DNA of 64,000 bases, from contig OZ244854.1 of assembly GCA_965220985.1 (NCBI GenBank), positions 3,038,001 through 3,102,000 on the forward strand, given 5' to 3'. The notes under the pieces were generated by a model. That model saw nothing but the letters and a program-made list of their open reading frames with translations. It was not told the DNA's origin and did no database searches. Below are positions 59,692 to 64,000 of this stretch, in pieces; within the stretch, counting starts at the first letter, position 1; every line of letters begins with the position of its first letter. The stretch comes from JAPPHA01 sp965220985. Lineage in GTDB: Bacteria; Pseudomonadota; Alphaproteobacteria; Rhodobacterales; Rhodobacteraceae. A program made the position numbers and the translations under genes.

Positions 59692-60575
59692 GTCGAAAAG
59701 AACATCTCGGTCAGAAGGTAATTGGCCGCGAAGATCAGCACGGAGGCCGCAACCACCGCATTTGTCGTTGCGCGACCCACGCCCTTGGCGCCCCGCTCCG
59801 AGTGATATCCGTGGTAGCAACCCATCACCGTGATGATGAACCCGAAAACCGTCGCCTTGACGAGGCTGGACGCGATGTCGCCGAATTCCAGAAAGTTCCA
59901 CGTGTTGTGGATGTAGGCTGCCGCGTTGAAGCCAAGTCTCTGTGTGCCAACGACAAAACCGCCAAAGACGCCGATGACGTCCCCGATGAAAACGAGGATC
60001 GGCATGGTCAAGAGGCCCGCCAGGACGCGTGGAACGACGAGGTACTTGATGGGATTGGTCGACAGCGTCTCGAGAGCATCGATCTGCTCGGTCACCCTCA
60101 TTGTGCCGATTTCCGCAGCAATTGAAGCTGCCACCCGTCCTGCGACCATCAAGCCTCCGATCACGGGACCAAGTTCCCTGACGATTCCGATCGCAACGAT
60201 GGTCGGAACGACGGACTCGGCGTTGAAACGAGATCCGCCGGAATAGATCTGCAACGCGAGGGCCGCACCGGTGAACAGGGTCGTCAGGCCGACGACCGGC
60301 AGGCTGAAGTAGCCGATCGAAATCATCTGGCGTGCAAGATCGCCGACGTAGATTGGCGGGCGCGCGGCGTGGCTGACCACGAGCGCCGAGAATCTGGTGA
60401 CACGACCGACCGCTCGGCAAGTCGCGATCGCAGATCGCCCCACCGAGGCACAAAGAACGCAGATCCACTGAAACAGCCCCTGAATCAAGATACCGGTTCC
60501 CGTGTTCAATGAAGCTGCATCGGAGCGGATGTCATGACTCTCCACCCGTGTATTTTCGTTCGAAGCGCTGACCAA
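59688..60575 (-). CDS. mlaE: MlaE-type phospholipid-transport permease
   Basis: A 295-residue permease with the family core GIVRELGPVIGGLMVAGRV and RVTEQIDALETL, typical of MlaE. About five hydrophobic segments are predicted. The start is uncertain: TTG 60575, or GTG 60545, both overlap the alr stop. With MlaF it makes the inner-membrane part of the lipid-asymmetry system. Confidence 0.92.
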   Translation of the reverse strand: MVSASNENTRVESHDIRSDAASLNTGTGILIQGLFQWICVLCASVGRSAIATCRAVGRVTRFSALVVSHAARPPIYVGDLARQMISIGYFSLPVVGLTTLFTGAALALQIYSGGSRFNAESVVPTIVAIGIVRELGPVIGGLMVAGRVAASIAAEIGTMRVTEQIDALETLSTNPIKYLVVPRVLAGLLTMPILVFIGDVIGVFGGFVVGTQRLGFNAAAYIHNTWNFLEFGDIASSLVKATVFGFIITVMGCYHGYHSERGAKGVGRATTNAVVAASVLIFAANYLLTEMFFST

Positions 60576-61587
60576 GCGATGTCAGCACTTCGTAACCGAT
60601 CGTGCCGGCGGCACCGGCGAGGTCGTCGATGGTCTGGTGTTCGTTGAGGACCTGCACGCGATTTGGGTTTCCGTCGACATCGGTGATGTCGATCGTGATC
60701 AGATCCATCGAAATGCGTCCGACGACCGGGCAGGGCTTGTTGTCAACCCAGCACGAAATCGCATTGGCGCCGCCAAGCGCGCGATGCAACCCGTCGGCAT
60801 ACCCTGCGGAAATGGTCGCGATGCGGCTCGGTCGGGTCGCTGTCCAGGTCGCGCCATAACCCACGACATCCCCGGCCGAGAGGTCGCGAGCCTGAATGAC
60901 CGGGACTTCGAGGGTCACGACCGGTTTTCCGGCATCAAACGGGGCACCCCCGTAGAGCCCGATGCCCGGTCGGCAGAGGTCGAAGTGATACGCGGGACCA
61001 AGAAGAATTCCCCCGGTCGCGGACAACGAGAGCCGGGCCGTCAAACCGGCCGTCAGTTCAAGAAATGCGGACAGCTGGCGCTGGTTGTGGTCGTCGCCGT
61101 CGTCGTCGGCGCAAGCCAGATGGCTGACCACGAGACTCGACTCCCGGGACTCGAGCATGTCCCTGATTTCGGCAAATTCCGTGGCGCTCATGCCAAGGCG
61201 GCTCATGCCGGTGTCGATCTGCAGACCGAACGGATGGGCAGGCAGAGACGTTTGGTGCCGCCTGATCTGCTCATGCGAATTCAAGAGCGGAACGAGGTTG
61301 TTGTCCGCGATGACGCTGGCGTCGCCATCCATGTGCCCGCCGAAGACGAAGATCTCGGCGTTGCTTCCCGCCGCCTGGCGCACGGTCTGTCCTTCTTCGG
61401 CGATGGCAACGAAAAAAGTCTGGACTCCAGCTTGACCCAAGGCCCTCACGACACGACTGGCGCCGAGCCCGTATGCGTCGGCCTTGACCACGGCGGCTGT
61501 CTCGACCGACGAGCCCGAAGCTCGGTCGAGAGACTTCCAGTTGTCAACGATTGCGTCGAGATCGATGATCAGATCGGGGCAGGCCAA
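60532..61587 (-). CDS. alr: Alanine racemase
   Basis: A 351-residue PLP enzyme that makes D-alanine for peptidoglycan. The PLP Lys is K35 in VVKADAYGLGA. The catalytic Tyr is in SAGYADGLHRAL. The C-terminal beta domain with GRISMDLITIDIT follows. It lies between dnaB and mlaE; dnaB-alr adjacency is common. Confidence 0.95.
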   Translation of the reverse strand: MACPDLIIDLDAIVDNWKSLDRASGSSVETAAVVKADAYGLGASRVVRALGQAGVQTFFVAIAEEGQTVRQAAGSNAEIFVFGGHMDGDASVIADNNLVPLLNSHEQIRRHQTSLPAHPFGLQIDTGMSRLGMSATEFAEIRDMLESRESSLVVSHLACADDDGDDHNQRQLSAFLELTAGLTARLSLSATGGILLGPAYHFDLCRPGIGLYGGAPFDAGKPVVTLEVPVIQARDLSAGDVVGYGATWTATRPSRIATISAGYADGLHRALGGANAISCWVDNKPCPVVGRISMDLITIDITDVDGNPNRVQVLNEHQTIDDLAGAAGTIGYEVLTSLGQRFERKYTGGES

Positions 61588-61827
61588 GTTCGTTCCTGTC
61601 TCTGGTTTCAGCCCTGAGGCTCTTACAGCGAGTTTGCAGACGATTCAATTTTGAGCGCGCAGGGCAGGGGTCGTCCTGGTCTTGCGTCAGATGCGGCTCT
61701 CGCACGTCGGCCAGACCGCATCAAACCATGACGTGTCTCGGAGATATGCGTTTCTGCTCGAAAACGCCCCAGAATGCGATGCCTCTCGATCCCGAGCGAT
61801 TCGCCGGAGACGTGCGACGGTTTCGAC

Positions 61828-63405
61828 TCAGATTGGCATTTCATCCTCGTCGCCGGTCCCGAACAGGTCGTGGTCGGCTGACCGAGGCCGGTATTCGCGA
61901 CTCGACGATCCGTAATCCTTGCCCGGACCGGGTTCGTCGCGATCCCGCGCGAGATTGCTGAACTTGGTGTATTGGCCTTCGAAGCTCAACTCGATAGTGC
62001 CGATCGGGCCATGGCGCTGCTTGCCAATGATGACTTCGGCAATGCCGTGGATCTTTTCCATTTTTTCCATCCACTTGATCAGCTTGTCGCCTTCATCTTC
62101 GGATGGCTTGGTTCGTTCCTGGTAGTATTCTTCGCGGAAAACGAACATCACGACATCCGCATCCTGTTCGATTGATCCCGATTCGCGAAGATCGGAGAGC
62201 TGCGGTCGTTTGTCGTCTCGATTCTCCACCTGCCTCGACAGTTGCGACAGAGCAAGAACCGGCACATCGAGCTCCTTTGCCAAGGCCTTCAGACCCTGGG
62301 TGATTTCGGTGATCTCGTTGACGCGGCTGTCGCGCAGGTTTGTCGGGCGAACGAGCTGAAGATAATCGACGACGATCAGGTCGAGCCCGTGGGTGCGCTT
62401 GAGCCGTCTCGCGCGGCTGGAAATCTGGTTGATCGGCAGGGCGGGGGTGTCATCGATGAACATGGGGGCCGCCTCGAACCTGTTGGCGGCCTCGATCAGT
62501 CGCCGAAAGTCGGCCTTTTCGATGCGGCCCATCCGTATCAGGTGCGATGGCGTGCGCGCCAGTTCCGAGAGAATTCGCGTTGCCAACTGTTCTCGCGACA
62601 TTTCGAGGGAAAAGAACCCGACAACTCCACCGTCACTTTTTTCGCCGTTTCGGTTGCGATTTTGCTGGGGGATGGCACGCGTGGCCGCGTGGAAGGCGAT
62701 GTTGGTGGCGAGCGCGGTCTTTCCCATCGAAGGCCGACCCGCGAGGATGATGAGATCCGAGCGGTGGAGTCCGCCAAGCTTCTTGTCGAGCTCCTCGAGG
62801 CCCGTCGACAGTCCAGCGAGGCCGCTGCCGCGCTTGAAGGCCGCATTGGCAACATCGATGGATTCGGTGATCGCCTTTCTGAGAGTTTGAAACCCCCGAT
62901 CGATGCGCCCATGCTCGCCAAGCTGATAGAGTCTTTGTTCGGCCTGAACGATTTGTTCGTGAGGCTCGGTATCCGGCTCGACCTTGGCGGCCTTGTCGGA
63001 AATGTCCTCGCCAAGCGCGATCAGGCTTCGCCGAATGGCCAGATCGTGGATGATCCTTGCGTAGTCGGCGGATGCAAAGAGTGAAGTTGCCGATCCGGCG
63101 AGTCGCGCGAGATAGCCCGCACCGCCGACCCCGACCATTCCCGGGTCGTTTTCCAGGAAGACCTTGAGCGTGATCGGCGAGGCCGTTGCGTTGGCGCGGA
63201 TGCGGTTCGAGATCAGATCGAAGATCTTCGAATGAACCGGATCGAAGAAATGCTCTGCCTTGACGACGCCTTCAATCTTCGTGAAGACCTCGTTGTCGAT
63301 GAGCAATGCCCCAAGAAGGTTTTGTTCGAGTTCGACATTCGAGGGAAGCTCGGTCGGCGGCGGGGACTGTTCGGTCGATCTCTGAAACGCTCTGACATCC
63401 ACCAT
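61828..63405 (-). CDS. dnaB: Replicative DNA helicase
   Basis: A 525-residue hexameric helicase. The N-terminal domain begins LPSNVELEQNLLGALLIDNE. Walker A is LAGRPSMGKTALATN, and Walker B is DLIVVDYLQLV. The later motif QNRNRNGEKSDGG is a short insert in the RecA domain. It is 240 bases upstream of alr. Confidence 0.96.
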   Translation of the reverse strand: MVDVRAFQRSTEQSPPPTELPSNVELEQNLLGALLIDNEVFTKIEGVVKAEHFFDPVHSKIFDLISNRIRANATASPITLKVFLENDPGMVGVGGAGYLARLAGSATSLFASADYARIIHDLAIRRSLIALGEDISDKAAKVEPDTEPHEQIVQAEQRLYQLGEHGRIDRGFQTLRKAITESIDVANAAFKRGSGLAGLSTGLEELDKKLGGLHRSDLIILAGRPSMGKTALATNIAFHAATRAIPQQNRNRNGEKSDGGVVGFFSLEMSREQLATRILSELARTPSHLIRMGRIEKADFRRLIEAANRFEAAPMFIDDTPALPINQISSRARRLKRTHGLDLIVVDYLQLVRPTNLRDSRVNEITEITQGLKALAKELDVPVLALSQLSRQVENRDDKRPQLSDLRESGSIEQDADVVMFVFREEYYQERTKPSEDEGDKLIKWMEKMEKIHGIAEVIIGKQRHGPIGTIELSFEGQYTKFSNLARDRDEPGPGKDYGSSSREYRPRSADHDLFGTGDEDEMPI

Positions 63406-63793
63406 CCAAGCACCTTTCCCCTCGGTTGCGATTCGGTTCGCACGGACTGTAATTGCTCTGGTGGCCCGTTCCTATCTGGATTTCCTGTGGAAACCCTGTG
63501 TGCGAATCGATTTCATCCGCTGGCGATCCGCAATCGACCGAGGTCCAAATGACACACCGAGCGCATACCCACAATATATGGTTGAGGTCCCGAAACAAAC
63601 CACAAAAAGCCTTGAATTCGGCCGGGAGCTAGTCACGCGTGCGTGCCGGCGGATTCTGACGCTAGTCAAGCGTGGCGAGCAGTGATTCGTGCTTGAATCC
63701 GACTCCTTGGCCGCATCATCCGAACCGTGCACGCCGAACGCGACAACCACCCAGTCTTGCGCGCCTTTGGATGGAAATCAGGCGGGTGCCCGA
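63406..63793. other. 388-base gap upstream of dnaB
   Basis: No gene recognised. It contains the likely promoter of dnaB, but I could not assign one, and no terminator of the flanking pyrC-like gene was seen. Confidence 0.35.
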
Positions 63794-64000
63794 TCATGCG
63801 CCGTGGGATGCATCCACGTCGTTCAAGCAAGCCCAGTGTATCGCTCGACCGGGGTCAAAGACGGTCACTGGACCCGCCTTGGTGTGGATGACCGGTGGCC
63901 CCGTGACGGGTTCATCCTGCCTGACAATGGTCAACGATCCGCTGTTTTCGCCCAGGCCGTAGAACCGCGCGCCGTTCCGGGAAACAAAGGCCTCGAGGTG
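63794..64000 (-). CDS. pyrC: Dihydroorotase, C-terminal 68 residues
   Basis: The stop is at 63794 and the frame runs off the window end. The C-terminal translation LEAFVSRNGARFYGLGENSG, then TIVRQDEPV, resembles the C-terminus of PyrC-type (class II) dihydroorotase, which makes dihydroorotate in pyrimidine synthesis. The metal-binding core lies outside the window, so the call is by this tail alone. Confidence 0.7.
   Translation of the reverse strand, partial: HLEAFVSRNGARFYGLGENSGSLTIVRQDEPVTGPPVIHTKAGPVTVFDPGRAIHWACLNDVDASHGA

Noticed and set aside
58900..60468. A single 522-codon open frame through mlaF and most of the mlaE region
   Set aside because: Its first half is the mlaE gene in a wrong frame (Arg/Asp-rich, no domain). 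The mlaF protein begins at 59691, with a 4-base overlap with mlaE.

Overview
The window looks like a chromosomal segment of an alphaproteobacterium. This is inferred from the core gene neighbourhoods (serS-surE-pcm-nlpD-like-tatABC, yajC-secD-secF, yfgM-like/bamB/der, purF-cvpA-radA, mlaF-mlaE-alr-dnaB), from high GC, and from frequent GTG starts and 4-nt ATGA/GTGA gene overlaps. I cannot name the genus. No rRNA, tRNA, CRISPR array or intact insertion sequence was seen.

The left third (1-26 kb) is accessory, dominated by sugar or polyol uptake. It opens with the 5' end of a binding-protein gene divergent from a GntR regulator, with three matching palindromes between them. Next comes an MNT/HEPN toxin-antitoxin pair, then the housekeeping gene prfC, then a remnant of a HigA antitoxin. 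From 4.8 to 17.4 kb is the most interesting locus. A Gfo/Idh/MocA oxidoreductase and a TIM-barrel isomerase are divergent from a twelve-gene, tightly overlapping operon. That operon encodes a complete ABC importer (binding protein, two permeases, a 62-aa membrane protein, two ATPases), then DhaL, a DhaM-type EIIA protein, a stand-alone HPr, a complete enzyme I, a small helix-turn-helix-like protein, and DhaK. It therefore carries uptake, a PEP-driven phosphorelay and a dihydroxyacetone-type kinase in one transcription unit. EIIA, HPr and EI lie in the order in which they are fused in the multidomain DhaM of enterobacteria.

From 17.4 to 18.7 kb is a decayed accessory patch: an apparently frameshifted DUF1778-like antitoxin, an orphan HipB-like regulator with palindromic operators, and a 22-bp tandem repeat. 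A second sugar ABC transporter with a divergent UgpC/MalK-type ATPase and an atypical SDR follows (18.7-24.1 kb), then an orphan FbpC-type ATPase and an acetyltransferase.

The rest (26-64 kb) is mostly housekeeping: a DUF815 ATPase, twin-arginine translocation, a degenerate LytM lipoprotein, Pcm, SurE, SerRS, a methyltransferase, a homocysteine methyltransferase family protein, YajC/SecD/SecF, a TSUP permease, Fe-type SOD, a LOG-family protein, a very acidic Ig-like/LysM protein, an Atm1-type exporter, an RND pump with adaptor, YfgM-like/BamB/Der, an alpha/beta hydrolase, an SDR, PurF, CvpA, RadA, MlaF/MlaE, alanine racemase, DnaB and the 3' end of a probable pyrC.
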